DNA of 64,000 nucleotides, from positions 5,535,501-5,599,500 of the forward strand of contig OY821777.1 in the NCBI GenBank assembly GCA_963682175.1, written 5' to 3'. Source of the stretch: Triglochin maritima. Its lineage: Eukaryota; Streptophyta; Magnoliopsida; Alismatales; Juncaginaceae. The translations under genes were made by a program, and so were the position numbers. Below are positions 10,486 through 22,016 of this stretch, piece by piece. The first letter of the stretch is position 1. The number at the start of each line of letters is the position of its first letter. The notes under the pieces are model-generated. The model saw nothing but the letters and a program-made list of their open reading frames with translations, did no database searches and was not told where the DNA came from.

Positions 10486-13400
10486 CTCCCCCTCAAGTTG
10501 GGTCCGGAATAGGTTGAAGGTACCCAACTTGGATAAGATGAATTTGAACTGTTTTTGATCCAGAACTTTTGTGAAGACATCGGCGAGTTGTTCTTTGCTG
10601 GAGACGTAGGGTACGTCTATTTCCTTAGCTTGGATTTTTTCCCGAATGAAATGACAGTCAACCTCGATGTGCTTGGTTCTTTCGTGAAACACTGGATTTG
10701 AGGCTATATGTCGGGCGGCATTATTATCACAGAACATGTTCATAGGCTCGTTGTATGGTTGTCCCATGTCAAGTAGAAGTTGTTTGAGCCAAATGAGCTC
10801 GCTGGTAGTGGATGCCATGGCACGATACTCGGCTTCGGCGCTGGATCGGGCAACCACGTTCTGTTTTTTGCTTCTCCAAGTTACTAGGTTTCCTCCAACA
10901 AATGTGCAAAAACCTGTAGTGGATTTTCGGTCGTGACTTCCTGCCCAATCTGCATCAGAAAAACCAATTATGGAATTAGAGTTGTTATTTTTCATCCATA
11001 ACCCTTGTCCTGGAGTTTGTTTTATGTATCTAAGTATTCGATCAATGATGTCTAAGTGATGTGTGCGGGGTGTATGCATAAATTGACTAACAGTGCTAAC
11101 TGCATAAGTTATGTCTGGTCTAGTTACAGTGAGATATATGAGTTTTCCAACAAGTCTTTGAAATCTTTGGATGTCTTCGACAGGTTCCCCTTCTGTAGGG
11201 TTTATTTTGAGATTAGTTTCAATGGGAGTATTTGCTGGTTTAGCCCCTAGTTTTCCTGTTTCTTTTAGGAGATCTAGAGTATATTTCCTTTGAGATAAAA
11301 ACAAACCCTTTTTTGAATGCGCGATTTCTATTCCTAGGAAGTATTTTAGATAACCAAGATCTTTAATATCAAATTTTGATTTTAAATAATGTTTTACTTG
11401 GTTGATTTCATGATTATTATTACCAGTAATTATAATGCCATCTACATATATTAGAATGATGGTGGTTATGTGTTGATGGTGTTTAGTGAACATGGATGCA
11501 TCAGCGGAAGATTTTGAAAAACCATAAAGAATGAGAAAGTGGCTAAGTTTGGCATACCATGCGCGAGGTGATTGTTTCAATCCGTAGATTGATTTGTTGA
11601 GCTTGCATACCTGGTTTGTGGAAGTGTACCCTGGTGGAGGAGTCATATATACTTCTTCCTCGAGGTTTCCCTGAAGAAAAGCGTTTCTAACATCCATTTG
11701 ATAGAGACTCCAATTTTTATTAACTGTTATGGAGAGAAGAACACGAACTGTGTTCATTTTTGCAACAGGGGCAAATGTTTCTAGATAATCTAGACCATAA
11801 GTTTGAGTGTACCCTTTGGCTACTAGTCTGGCCTTATATCTTTCTATTGTCCCGTTACTATTATACTTTATTTTGTACACCCATTTACATCCAACAGGTT
11901 TAATTCCATTTTTTATTGGAATGAGAGTCCAAGTATTATTTGATTCTAGTGCCTTGATTTCTTCTTCCATGGCTTTACACCATTTTGGATCCTTAATTGC
12001 TTCATGATAGTTACTAGGTTCTATATGATTATCTATGGTCCCTAAAAAGGCTTTATGGTTGGTGTTTATTTGTTGATAGGACAAGTAGTCCTGGATAGGA
12101 TAAGTCACATGAGAGGTAATGTAATTATGTAAGTAATTCGGAGGACGAGTCGGTCGGTTGGATCGTCTTTGTATTATGTTTTCTCCCCCGCTCGCCGGAT
12201 GTTCTCTGTCTTCTTCGTGTGGAGTAGGTGTGACAGGTGGTTGTGAGATTTCTGGTTCATTGACAATGGGCAGAGGTGCATCGGATGCTGGTGATGAAGT
12301 GGTGGTGATCTCGGCTTCTTCATCGTTGTCTTGGAAGTAAGAGATATGTTCTACAAACTGAACATCACGAGAAACATAAAATTTACAATTTTTTGGGTCA
12401 TAACATTTGTACCCTTTTTTCTTTAAAGAATATCCTAAAAAAATACATTTGTGTGAGCTGGTCTCGAGTTTGTCGATCCTTTTCCTGTGAACAAAAACAA
12501 CACAACCAAAAACTCTGAGGTGATCAAGAGGCATTTTTCGTCCAGTTAAGATTTCTAAGGGTTGTTTATTTTGAAGCCGAGGACTAGGTAGACGATTAAT
12601 AAGGTAGGCGGCAGTCAAAACGGCGTCAGACCAAAAACGTTTTGGAACATGATTTTGAAAAAGTAGTGATCGAGTTACGTTTAAAAGATGGCGATTTTTC
12701 CTTTCAGACACACCATTCTGTTCAGGAGTATTAATGCAAGTAGTTTGGTGAAAGATTCCTTTTTGTTTTAAAAATTTTTGGAAGAAATTACTGGTGTATT
12801 CAGAACCGTTATCAGATCTTAAGATTTTTATTTTAAAATCATACATGTTCTCCACAAAATTAGTAAAGTCACGAAAAATATCAAAAACCTCAGATTTTGA
12901 TTTAAGCAAATAAATCCATGTAGTTCGAGAAAAATCATCTATAAAGGTAATAAAATATTTGAACCCATTATAAGATTCAGTGGGGGTTGGACCCCAGATG
13001 TCGGAATGAACCAACTCCAGAGGGTGACCTGTTTTAATAGAGGATAGACGAAAAGGCATGCGAGTTTGTTTAGATAAACTACATACATCACACAAAAATT
13101 CTGAATTAATAAATGGGAAAAGAGTTTTTAAGACTGAGTGGGACGGGTGTCCCATTCGTTTATGCCAAAGTTCATGTTTGGGCCGATTTTCAGCATGCAG
13201 TGCCTGTTTATTTGAGTCTAGAACATAGAGATTATTGACGAGGGTCCCTCTACCAATCGTCTTCCCTGAGATACGATCCTGAAATATGACATCAAAAGGA
13301 GTGAAGATAACATTGCAATTTAATTTTTTTGTGATTTTTGCCACAAATAATAAGTTAGAGTCAAAAGAAGGTACATACAAAATATCTTTAGCTACTTGGT

Positions 13401-14829
13401 CCAATAAATTCATATCACCTATTCCCTTTATTTCTACTTGATTTCCATTAGCTACAGTAACAAATTTATTTAGAAGAGATAAGTTGGTTTTGATATTTGT
13501 TAACAAGGTAGAATTTCCGGTCATATGGTCGGTAGCACCTGAGTCAATAATCCATTTTCTACCAATTTTATTATCACAGAACAATGCAGTATAATTATCT
13601 AAGACTTCTACCATACCTGCATAATTACCTGAAATCTGGGATTTGTTCTGCAAAATTGAGTTCAAGTGGGTCAGGAGATGATTAAGTTGATTTTGGTCGG
13701 TATTGGGCCCACTTGAGGAGTCTGGGCCCGCTAAGCCCATGCTTGCTCGGCTATAAGATGCATCTACTGGTCCGATTCTATTCGGGTTGGGAGGATACCC
13801 GATTCCTCCAGTCGGATCCATGTTTGTATAAGTGCCGCGCGATCCGATAGCCGACATTCCATATCTATCCTGCGAGAAAGAATTAGGGTTAGGGTTGGTC
13901 TGGTGGCCGCCGCCGGAGACGGTGGCGTTGTAGCCGCTGCCTCCCGATGATACCCCGGTGCTCCTCCCGTCCCCTCCTCCTCTTCTGTCATTGTCTTTTG
14001 GTGGTCGGAGATGGGGATAGAGGAACCAGCAGTTGTTCTTGTTGTGTCCCGTTTTTTTGCAGTTCTCGCAGTGTTCGTCTTTCCGATTCCCGTATCTCTT
14101 CTTGTTGTTTTGATTTTGGGTTTGGTTTTGAGGCTTTCCGGCGAAAAAGGCTTGGTTTTCTTCTATTTCAGTTGTCGGGTTCCCTTGCAGAGGAGTCGTG
14201 GTTTTTCGTCGGGTTTCTTCACGAAGAACCATGGCGGTGACTGCAGCAAGGGGAGGGAGCTCGGGTGCCATGAGTACTTGGCTCCTGATGCCTTCGAAGC
14301 TTGCGTCGAGACCTACCAGAAACTGGTAGATCCGGTCTTGCTCTGTTCTTTGTTGGATGATTTTGGCATCAGTGGTCGGAGGTTCGTAAACTCCTAACTC
14401 GTCCCATGCTTTTCTGAGAGTGCCCAGGTACTCAGTGATACCTCTTTGATTTTGGCGAGTCTGAGAGATTTCCTGTTTGATTTTGAAAACATGGCCGAAA
14501 TTTTGCGCCTTTCCGTAATGCTCGTGGATGGCGTCCCAGAGTTCCTTTGCACTTTCTTTGTAGAGAAAGATCTCCCCGATGTGTGGTTGCATAGATGCAA
14601 TCACCCACGACATGACCAGGTGATCCATGTTTTGCCACTCTTCTTGTTTGGACTCCGTCTCTGGCCCTTCTGGGTTTTTTGTACGCCCGGTGATGTGGCC
14701 AACTCTCCCTCTGCCACTGAGGGAAAGAGTCACCGCCCGAGCCCAGGACAGGTAGTTTGTCCCATTGAAGAGGGTGGAGACGAGTCGTGATGAGGAGTTG
14801 GCGTCTTGGTTGCCTGTGTTTCCAGACAT
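10480..14829 (-). CDS. Copia Gag-Pol polyprotein (1449 aa), RT active-site box altered
   Basis: One frame encodes the domains in Ty1/copia order. Gag comes first, with a CCHC knuckle (C254, C257, H262, C267). The protease has IIDSGATDHM. A GAG-pre-integrase segment (LWHKRMGHPS) precedes the integrase (HSDIWGP, FIDDFSR, SDNGSEY, TPEQNGVSERKNR). Reverse transcriptase has WVYKIKYNSNG, YKARLVAKGYTQ, MDVRNAFLQG and YGLKQSPRAWY, followed by RNase H (SDADWAG, SSAEAEYRA). The order IN-RT-RNaseH defines copia. The RT box normally written YVDD reads YVDG: residue 1131 is Gly, codon GGC at 11439-11437. The changed Asp is one of the paired catalytic-site aspartates, so the copy may be unable to reverse-transcribe itself despite an open frame. 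The terminal codons overlap the 3' LTR. Confidence 0.97.
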   Translation of the reverse strand: MSGNTGNQDANSSSRLVSTLFNGTNYLSWARAVTLSLSGRGRVGHITGRTKNPEGPETESKQEEWQNMDHLVMSWVIASMQPHIGEIFLYKESAKELWDAIHEHYGKAQNFGHVFKIKQEISQTRQNQRGITEYLGTLRKAWDELGVYEPPTTDAKIIQQRTEQDRIYQFLVGLDASFEGIRSQVLMAPELPPLAAVTAMVLREETRRKTTTPLQGNPTTEIEENQAFFAGKPQNQTQNQNNKKRYGNRKDEHCENCKKTGHNKNNCWFLYPHLRPPKDNDRRGGGDGRSTGVSSGGSGYNATVSGGGHQTNPNPNSFSQDRYGMSAIGSRGTYTNMDPTGGIGYPPNPNRIGPVDASYSRASMGLAGPDSSSGPNTDQNQLNHLLTHLNSILQNKSQISGNYAGMVEVLDNYTALFCDNKIGRKWIIDSGATDHMTGNSTLLTNIKTNLSLLNKFVTVANGNQVEIKGIGDMNLLDQVAKDILYVPSFDSNLLFVAKITKKLNCNVIFTPFDVIFQDRISGKTIGRGTLVNNLYVLDSNKQALHAENRPKHELWHKRMGHPSHSVLKTLFPFINSEFLCDVCSLSKQTRMPFRLSSIKTGHPLELVHSDIWGPTPTESYNGFKYFITFIDDFSRTTWIYLLKSKSEVFDIFRDFTNFVENMYDFKIKILRSDNGSEYTSNFFQKFLKQKGIFHQTTCINTPEQNGVSERKNRHLLNVTRSLLFQNHVPKRFWSDAVLTAAYLINRLPSPRLQNKQPLEILTGRKMPLDHLRVFGCVVFVHRKRIDKLETSSHKCIFLGYSLKKKGYKCYDPKNCKFYVSRDVQFVEHISYFQDNDEEAEITTTSSPASDAPLPIVNEPEISQPPVTPTPHEEDREHPASGGENIIQRRSNRPTRPPNYLHNYITSHVTYPIQDYLSYQQINTNHKAFLGTIDNHIEPSNYHEAIKDPKWCKAMEEEIKALESNNTWTLIPIKNGIKPVGCKWVYKIKYNSNGTIERYKARLVAKGYTQTYGLDYLETFAPVAKMNTVRVLLSITVNKNWSLYQMDVRNAFLQGNLEEEVYMTPPPGYTSTNQVCKLNKSIYGLKQSPRAWYAKLSHFLILYGFSKSSADASMFTKHHQHITTIILIYVDGIIITGNNNHEINQVKHYLKSKFDIKDLGYLKYFLGIEIAHSKKGLFLSQRKYTLDLLKETGKLGAKPANTPIETNLKINPTEGEPVEDIQRFQRLVGKLIYLTVTRPDITYAVSTVSQFMHTPRTHHLDIIDRILRYIKQTPGQGLWMKNNNSNSIIGFSDADWAGSHDRKSTTGFCTFVGGNLVTWRSKKQNVVARSSAEAEYRAMASTTSELIWLKQLLLDMGQPYNEPMNMFCDNNAARHIASNPVFHERTKHIEVDCHFIREKIQAKEIDVPYVSSKEQLADVFTKVLDQKQFKFILSKLGTFNLFRTQLEGEC

Positions 14830-14950
14830 GGTTTTGGTGGTTTGTTTTGGTGGTTTTGAGGGTTTGGATGTTGGTTTCGTCGACCTTCAACCCCCTTAGT
14901 TGAGGTGAAGACCGATGATGACCTCTGGGAGAGGCTGAGGTCGGATCAGT

Positions 14951-14962
14951 GCTCTGATACCA
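14951..14962 (-). other. Primer binding site of the copia element
   Basis: TGGTATCAGAGC on the minus strand directly follows the 5' LTR. This is the usual plant copia site complementary to the 3' end of initiator methionine tRNA. Confidence 0.9.
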
Positions 14963-15208
14963 TGTAGAAAACGATTCTCAGGAAGATGGTTTTGTATTCT
15001 GTTTGTATTATTTGTATATGTATGGAATGATTACATGGTTTATATATACGTGATGGCTAAAATAGCCGTTGTACAAGATATGGAATGTTTCCTTGTGTAT
15101 GACTTGATGATTTGATGATGGATGGTTGCCTTAGGTGGAGATCGGATTGAGCTGTGATGAGATCTGAGCTCCAACGGTAGAATTCCTCAATATGTATGTT
15201 TCTCAACA
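14963..15208 (-). repeat. 5' LTR of the copia element
   Basis: 246 bp, TG...CA ends, partner of 10240-10485. It should carry the element promoter. The plus-strand copy contains a TTTATATATACG stretch, but no promoter can be assigned with certainty. Confidence 0.95.
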
Positions 15209-15213
15209 TTATG

Positions 15214-15638
15214 CAATCAACCTATTTTCATGCAGACAAATGAAGGAGATTGGAAGGTAGATAATGTTGTTTATTGGAGATGTCATGGATAAGCAACAAC
15301 TAGCAATGGATCTACACATTTTCTAATGGTTTTAGGGGTACCTAGTTACTGTTGTAATTTTCCAATAATTGAATGAGGGTTACTATAAAATTTCATCTTT
15401 TTCATGGTCTTCATCAAATATTCGAGACCATGAACAAAATGTAACAGCTTCATTTGGAGTAGCATCATGTATGTCAGCCAGCATGTGCATCCCCTTCGTA
15501 CCCAAAAGGTCTTTGATTACCTTGTATATGTACGAGACCGAGTTAGTAAAAAAAAGAAAGATAACTTCTTTGAAAAATAAGTTAGTTTTCCGATCAAATG
15601 AGTTTGAGATTATATTAGGCCATTCTCAATGGCCTTAG
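15214..15638. other. Intergenic, nothing recognised
   Basis: Flank of the copia insertion. The open frame at 15369-15638 has no recognised motif. Confidence 0.4.
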
Positions 15639-17860
15639 GGCACCCTCAACTAAACGATGACATTATGTCAACATTTAGGTGCACCCCTCAACGGGGGTGC
15701 AAGAATGGGTGGGAGACCGTCGGGTCGTGAGACCAGACGGTCTGCTGCCCATTTTCACGACTGAGTTTTTTTTTGTGTGTTTTGTTTTAATTAGTTTTTA
15801 TTTTATATTTAATTGTAAATAAATTATTATGTTGGATAGTGAAAATTATTTTTTTATATTGGATAAAAATACTTAAATTTTCAATACTCTCTCATCTTCA
15901 CATCATTTGGAAGTCGATCTTATATAACATTTAAAAAAATAAAAATTTTAAAACAAATAAAAAATATATTTTGAAAAAATGAAAAAATGATTTAAAATGA
16001 TTTAAAAAAACAAAACAAAAAAGATTGCTGTAATTACTTTAATAATGTTGATAAAAGTGATAAATTTAATTACATTTTCGTAATTAATTTTTTAAAAATA
16101 TGTGATATAATTAATTTTCGTAAAACATGTGATATAATTAATGAGAATTATGGGAAATTAAAAATGAGAGGAAATAAATGAGATAAAAGTGAGAGAGTGT
16201 TGATGTGACTAGGTTGACATTTTATGAGTAAGTTGTGGTTGACGGATGAATAGTAGAAAGAGAGAAAAGAAAAATGTCATGCTGACGTGACAAAAAAAGT
16301 GATTGTTGTTATGACTAGGTTAACATATATGAAAATTTCATGGGTAAAGATAACATTATTTCTTGGTCATGTAGCACCCTGCCCCTGTGGAAAGGACGTT
16401 CGTGACTATAGCTGCGTCGTACACTGGTGTTCGTGACCCATGTGAAAAAAATATATTTATTTTTTATTTTTTGGGTTTGTTTTGATTTTTTGGGGTTTGT
16501 TTTTTGTTAATGTATTTGTTAGATACTTGTTATTACTTATTATGATTAATTTATTTTGATAATCTAATTATTTTTGTTTATTGAAAAAAATTAATATTTT
16601 TAGAAATTCAACTAATTGTTTTCTGAAATAAAATTAAATAAACAAACAAATGAACAACCTAAGTAACTAAAATTCATAATATTTTTAAGACCAACTTAAA
16701 ATTACATTTAAACTATAATATATAAAGTTGATTTAATAAATAAATCATACTTATATAGTTGTTTGCATAGAGTTGCTCTCAATATATCATCATCGGGCAA
16801 CATCATCAAGAAATCTTTTTTGTCTTTATTTTCTTTGTGTCGAAGTTCTAATTTCTGATATTCCAGGTTTTCCTTCTCCATTATGAGATTTTTTTTTGAC
16901 TTCGACGAATATTCGAGTTGGGAAAAGCAGTATAAAGACGTTCATTAGGTTGCCTGGAAACATTTCCTTTTTTTTAGCTTTTGCCCTTTTCACACCTTCA
17001 AGACGAGCGAGGGGATCTTCTGTAATAGAGGTTGGGCATTCATCGAATTCAGAAGTACGCCCATGTTTCCCTCTGTAACTTGTTTCTGGAGTAGTTCCCT
17101 CCACCATGACGTTGGGGCGACGACCGCGTGGATTGCTCAAGACAGAGTTAAACATTTGTCTTTCAAGAAGAACTTGGTCAAGAACATATTTGATCGTTTT
17201 GGACAAAATGATAAATGAGAATATAATTTATTTAATCATGTTTTAATTATTTCTAGCTTAAATTATTGTAATACATTATTAATATTTAATAATATTTGTT
17301 TTGAATTTTCCAAATTTTTAATTAATTAAATTATTGTTGCTTTTCGTGATTATTAAATAATTACATTAAGTGATGTAAATGAATTAAGTTATATATTGGT
17401 TGGTAGGGGAAAACATAAAACATTGGAGAATAAACTGAGGTGGAGGGGAAAAAAGTAGTGGGATAAAAATACTATTGAGGAGTGAATAATGTAAAGATTG
17501 TTGGAGTGAAGATTGTGCTGGTGTGGAGGAGAGAATGAGGTGATATTTAAAACAGAATCACTGTTGATGATGACCTAACAATGACAATAGAGTCTTTGTA
17601 ATATTATTAATAATATTTTCGTAATTTAATATTAAAACCTGTTGATTAATTACATTAAAGTAATTACATAATAATTGCTTATGTAATTTGTTGATTGTTG
17701 TGAAAAAATTAAAAAAAGAAAGTAAAAGAAAAATGACGTGGATGAAAGAAAGTGGTGAATTCTTGGGTATGTCTGGACATTGTTAAGAGAAAAGTTTTGA
17801 GTAGTTTGAGGTTTTTTGGTAGGTACGACGACACAAAAAGAGAAACTAATGTGGTAGCAG
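15639..17860. mobile_element. Possible PIF/Harbinger-type remnant
   Basis: AT-rich DNA with repeated GAGAATGAG, GATGACCTAAC and GTGACTAGGTTGACAT-like phrases surrounds a minus-strand frame at 17206-16826. That frame contains EFDECPTSITEDPLARLEG and GVKRAKAKKKEMF. This resembles the RPxGxKxAK segment of the Myb/NAM-associated ORF that accompanies plant Harbinger transposases. No DDE transposase and no convincing terminal repeats were found. The element type is a weak inference and the boundaries are nominal. Confidence 0.35.
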
Positions 17861-17867
17861 CTGGATG

Positions 17868-18660
17868 ACTATGGTTAGGGGTTTAATGGATATTCGAATA
17901 TCCAAAAATCCGTCAGTGTTCGTATTCGAATTTGGACATTCGATCCGAGAAAAAATATCTGTAAGACCGTATTCGTATCCGATCCGTAAAGTCGTGGAGC
18001 GGATATGGTTATTGGTACATCTGATCCGTAAAATATCTGATCCGTGATTGAATATACATAGTACAACATTCGTATTCGTATCCGTAATCTTATATAACAT
18101 ATACAATTATATATAGTTATTCTTTAAATTAATGAAATATATATATATATTAGGTATTTGTTCTGCAAATTACCCAAGTATACAAACTATCCTAAATTCC
18201 TAACCCTAAAGTCACACAAAATTTCATTTCATTCTTCCTGCTACAGCCCCTACCACCTCTCACCCCTACCATCCAAACACAAAACTCCATCTTAAATCCC
18301 TCTGTCGTCGTTCCCTCCTCCCGTCCTTCGTCTTCGCGAGTTTCATCCTCATATTCTCCGTTTTTCGTTTAATGATTGTTATTTTTATGCTTGCTTGGTA
18401 CATGGTTCTCATCCACGTCGTGAGTCATGCACAGTAGCTTATGGTTTTTGAGTGTTTGGTTTATGGGTTATGGTTAGCAGTTTGTTCTGTGGTTGTATCT
18501 TCAGATACGGATAATATCCGTATTCGATCCATATCTGACGGATTTTAAAACAGATATTCAATTTAATATCGGTCCGAATACGAATGTAACATTTGTTCCG
18601 CGGATACGGATATTGATAGATCTAGTCCCTATTGGCTCGGTTGACACCCCTAACTATGGT
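17868..18660. mobile_element. 777-bp non-autonomous hAT-like element with perfect 8-bp TSD
   Basis: ACTATGGT occurs on both sides (17868-17875 and 18653-18660). The element at 17876-18652 starts TAGGGGT and ends with ACCCCTA, its inverse. Subterminal regions are dense in GGATATTCGAATATCC-like and GGATACGGATAT motifs on both flanks, as expected of hAT transposase-binding repeats. The middle (about 18130-18480) has different composition, CT-rich like a plant 5' leader. It has no transposase frame. Confidence 0.85.
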
Positions 18661-19218
18661 AGATTGGGCACCACTATTAATGGCCTAAGAGGTCCACAAG
18701 AGTAGATGTCTGTCACTACTTGAGTTTGATCTTTTCCTTTGACCCCTCTGTCATAGGAAAATGGACGAGGAAAATGGAATTTCTAGGAGGTAATGGAAGC
18801 CTACTTTTTTCATGTGTGGAATTTATGCTAGAGGTGCAACCGTGCCAGATGCATTTCAAATGATTCATTGAGGTGGACCCACCCAAAAGACAAATCACGT
18901 GGTGTTTTCCATTGGATGGATCCCTGACATGTTTTGTCGGAGGACATTCATACTGTCGTTGGAAACCAACGTCCGCTACACCCTCCAAAAAAGACATTGT
19001 AAAGAATAACTACGAACCATGAAACAATACATAAAATGATATATGTAATATATTCTGTGTCACCTGAGTTGAATCATAAAAATGATGTATAACAAGTAAA
19101 ATGACACATACACCAGTACTCACATCTGGTGCTTTCACAACCCAAGTAACAGATCCATCACAGGACACATCATATCTTTCCCAAGGCTAGAGATCAGATT
19201 TGCCCCAAAACTCAGACA
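18661..19218. other. Spacer and likely 3' flank of the GH81 gene
   Basis: A minus-strand frame at 18997-18716 is open but unrecognised and has no supporting splice context. The part next to 19218 may be the 3' UTR of the neighbouring gene. Confidence 0.4.
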
Positions 19219-22016
19219 TCAATGACAGTAATGAGCAAAGGAACAACACTGACCGAAATTGTCTTCTGAATCACCTCTGCTATAGAGCCACCAAAGCAGA
19301 TTTGAAAGTGAGTTCCCATCGTCGTGCCCAGTCAACATCTTGGTTTTCGATAAAGCTGACTCTCTATCAAAAAACCCTTCCAGTGCGTACACAAACCCCT
19401 TCCACCCTTCCCCACAACCATCCCTCCCCAGAGACGGCATCGCCCATTCCACCAATGCCTTTGTGAACCCGACATCCCGGAACAAAACCTCGGTTATGGG
19501 AAGAAGTGGTAGTAATTGGATACCAAGCCTGCACTCCTTCCAGTCAGGTGGTGCGAACCACAGACCGCTGTCCCTCTTATTGTTCCATAACACACCAATT
19601 ACTTTGTTTTGTCTGCAGAACTCTTCGTCGTACATTCCCTCTCCCTCCCTTACATGCCACCATGTCTCTGCGGACCGCATTTCTAGTGCAGTCAAAGTCG
19701 AAGCCAATGATAGCAAATGTGTGTCTCCATAAGCTAATCCCAACAGACCTGCCGAATAGTAGGCATTAACTGCCTCACTCGAGCTCTCTTGATTCCTCCC
19801 ATCTGCAAATTCAGTTAGACCTCCGGCCCATGAGTGCAGTTTCCAAAGGTCAAAGCACCTCAGGCGGGTGTAATTTGGATGTCTACGTGACGAAGTCATA
19901 AAATCTGCAACCAACGCATAAGCCTTAGGCATGTACTTCCTACCCCAAGCATGATCTATCTTGGCTAGCACTGCAATCGCGTAGAGGAAGTAGCCAATGT
20001 GATAATGGTGGTCGTTGTAGATCCCAAATCCAAAATCCGCACCCTTATCAATTGATCCCTGTTTTGTCACAATTCCTCCCCATTTAGGATCGTAAAGAAA
20101 CCCATTCGCCTCAAATGTACCATCCAACCAGGGGGTGATTGAGCCCTTCAAGAAATCCCTCACCTTTGGTATCACATCCAACAATCCAACCTCCTCAGCA
20201 ATGACCGCCAGCCTCGCAGCACGTGCAATGGCCTTCCCGTAGAAATAAGATGAATTTGTTGTTATTGGATTTGAACTAAGCTTCTCAACGTCATCACAAA
20301 TGGCAGAAATAATCTCATTACGCCCTTCCTCTCTCACTCCCCCAATTGAATGCCAAGTGATCGAGATGGGATCAGTTTGAAGCCTCCAACGGTCACCAAC
20401 AACACCAACAAGTTCTCCATCGATGCTGTTGTACTTGAAATCCTGAAGAACTGTGACATCTCTTCCGAGAAGTTTGAGGTGAAGAGGGTGTGCAAGGAGG
20501 AGCAACTCACCCCAACCCCTTTTCTCCCACCTGCAATTGTTGAACCCAATCATGTTCTGTCGTGTAATAATCTTGTCAACAAAATTGCATATCATCTGAG
20601 TAGATCTTGTGCGGGGAAGTATTTTCATGCATAGAGTTTCGATATTCCAATGCATCATTTAGATAGAGCAGTGGTAACAAAAGCAAAAGTTCAACATATT
20701 ATTCTGCTACTAATCATCCTAGAGAGATTAGCAGGCAAACTCCAATCATGCTTTCCATTGCTAAGAGTTCGACTTTGGATCCTTTTTTTGTATGTTTGGT
20801 TTGTAATTTGGACAACTTCTGTACAAATGCTGCCTACAAAATTGCCTGAATTGGCAACATGCAATATCATCCTACCAAATTCACGACAAAGCGTGAAATA
20901 ACAAGGAATCTTTCTCCATGAAAAAAATAAACAAATGAAAACACCTAAATAACTAAAACAAAATCGGAATCATCAACATCAACATGCCACAACTGGGAAG
21001 CAAATCCGGAAGAAAGAAAGAAAAGATCCAGATTGACTATGTCAAAACACACCTTAAATCATTTAATATTAGGCGTCTGGATCTCATAAACAAACCATCA
21101 CAACCAATAAAATTTAAAATAACTCATAAATTTACCTGTACTCCATGCAGAAGGGCCTTGTAAACTCCGCCTTCCCGGAAACCGGATAACACGTACTAAA
21201 CCGATCCAACACCCTCTCCCGCTCGTCACCGAACACTCTGGCAACCCTAACAACCCCACAGAACCCGTCCTCACTCACCACCTTCTTCCCCAACCCGTCC
21301 TCCACCTCCACAAACCTTGTGGCCACCGACACATAACAAACATACACAGCCCCATTCCCGAACCTGACCCGATGCTTCATCCCAGTACGATCTGACTCCA
21401 CCGCCACAACCCCATGCTGAGATCGGATCTCAACCCGGGTGGGGCCGAGGGTTTCGCAGGTGACGAAGGGGGAGCCACGGACGAGGTGGAAGCGGAGAGA
21501 GGGAGGAAAGTCGATGGTGAGGGAGAGGTCATCGAAGGCGGAGATGAGGAAAGAAGAGAGTCCTCCGCTTCCTCCTCCGGAGAGGGAGAGGTCGGGGACG
21601 AAGGGCTGGAGGATGAAGGCGGGGGAAGAGTGAGGGGAAGAGAGGGAGATGGAGAGGGAGGTGGGAGTGGGTTGGAGGAGGTAGGGATGGATGTACTCGG
21701 GTTGGGGAGTGGTGGAGAGGGTGAAGTTCTGGAAGAAGGAGTTGGTCGGGAAGGGAGGGTGGAGGGTGGATGGGAAGATGGTTGGGGTTGGGAGGGTGGT
21801 CGACTCGGTAGCCATTGGGAAGAGAGGGGGAGACATTGTTGCTGCTGGTGGGGGTGATGGTGGTGGTGGTGATGGTGGTGGTGGTGATGGTGGTTTTTCT
21901 GTTTTTTGAGGTTTTCTTCTTCTTCTTCTTCGTTTCAGAACTTTGATTATGATGTTGGTGGGGTCGAGTTGGGAGATTTTTCTCTTCAGAAACGTCATTG
22001 CTTCTCTACTAAGCAT
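19219..22016 (-). CDS. Glycoside hydrolase family 81 endo-1,3-beta-glucanase
   Basis: Two exons (22016-21136 and 20530-19219) join as TAC-AG|G to give 730 aa. The N-terminus is basic (a run of six Arg) and then extensin-like (PPPPSPPPPS), with no clear signal peptide. From about residue 70 it follows GH81, with PFPTNSFFQNF and PEYIHPYLL, and STCYPVSGKAEF at the end of the N-terminal beta-sandwich. YNDHHYHIGY (465-474) and NQESSSEAVN (540-549) hold the Asp and Glu expected for acid/base catalysis (D467; E542 or E546). The enzyme cleaves 1,3-beta-glucan (callose or oomycete/fungal wall glucan). In legumes the family includes the glucan elicitor-binding protein, so a defence role is possible. 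All expected motifs are present and the length is as expected for plant members. The first Met is a choice; M7 is an alternative. Confidence 0.93.

Larger units (their letters stand above)
10235..15213 (-). mobile_element. Complete Ty1/copia LTR retrotransposon with 5-bp TSD
   Basis: The element spans 10240-15208 (4969 bp) and is read on the minus strand. Two 246-bp LTRs (10240-10485 and 14963-15208) begin TG and end CA. I see one difference between them, G at about 10470 against T in the other copy. TTATG flanks both sides (10235-10239 and 15209-15213). A primer binding site matching the initiator-Met tRNA type (TGGTATCAGAGC on the minus strand, 14962-14951) abuts the 5' LTR, and a purine tract (about 10486-10496) abuts the 3' LTR. 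One uninterrupted frame encodes the whole polyprotein. The near-identical LTRs imply a recent insertion. Confidence 0.97.

Noticed and set aside
18716..18997. 93-aa minus-strand frame upstream of the hAT element
   Set aside because: Long but unrecognised, with no start context or conserved motif; may be part of another repeat.
21414..21857. Long Gly/Glu-rich plus-strand frame
   Set aside because: Antisense shadow of GH81 exon 1 caused by its biased codon composition.
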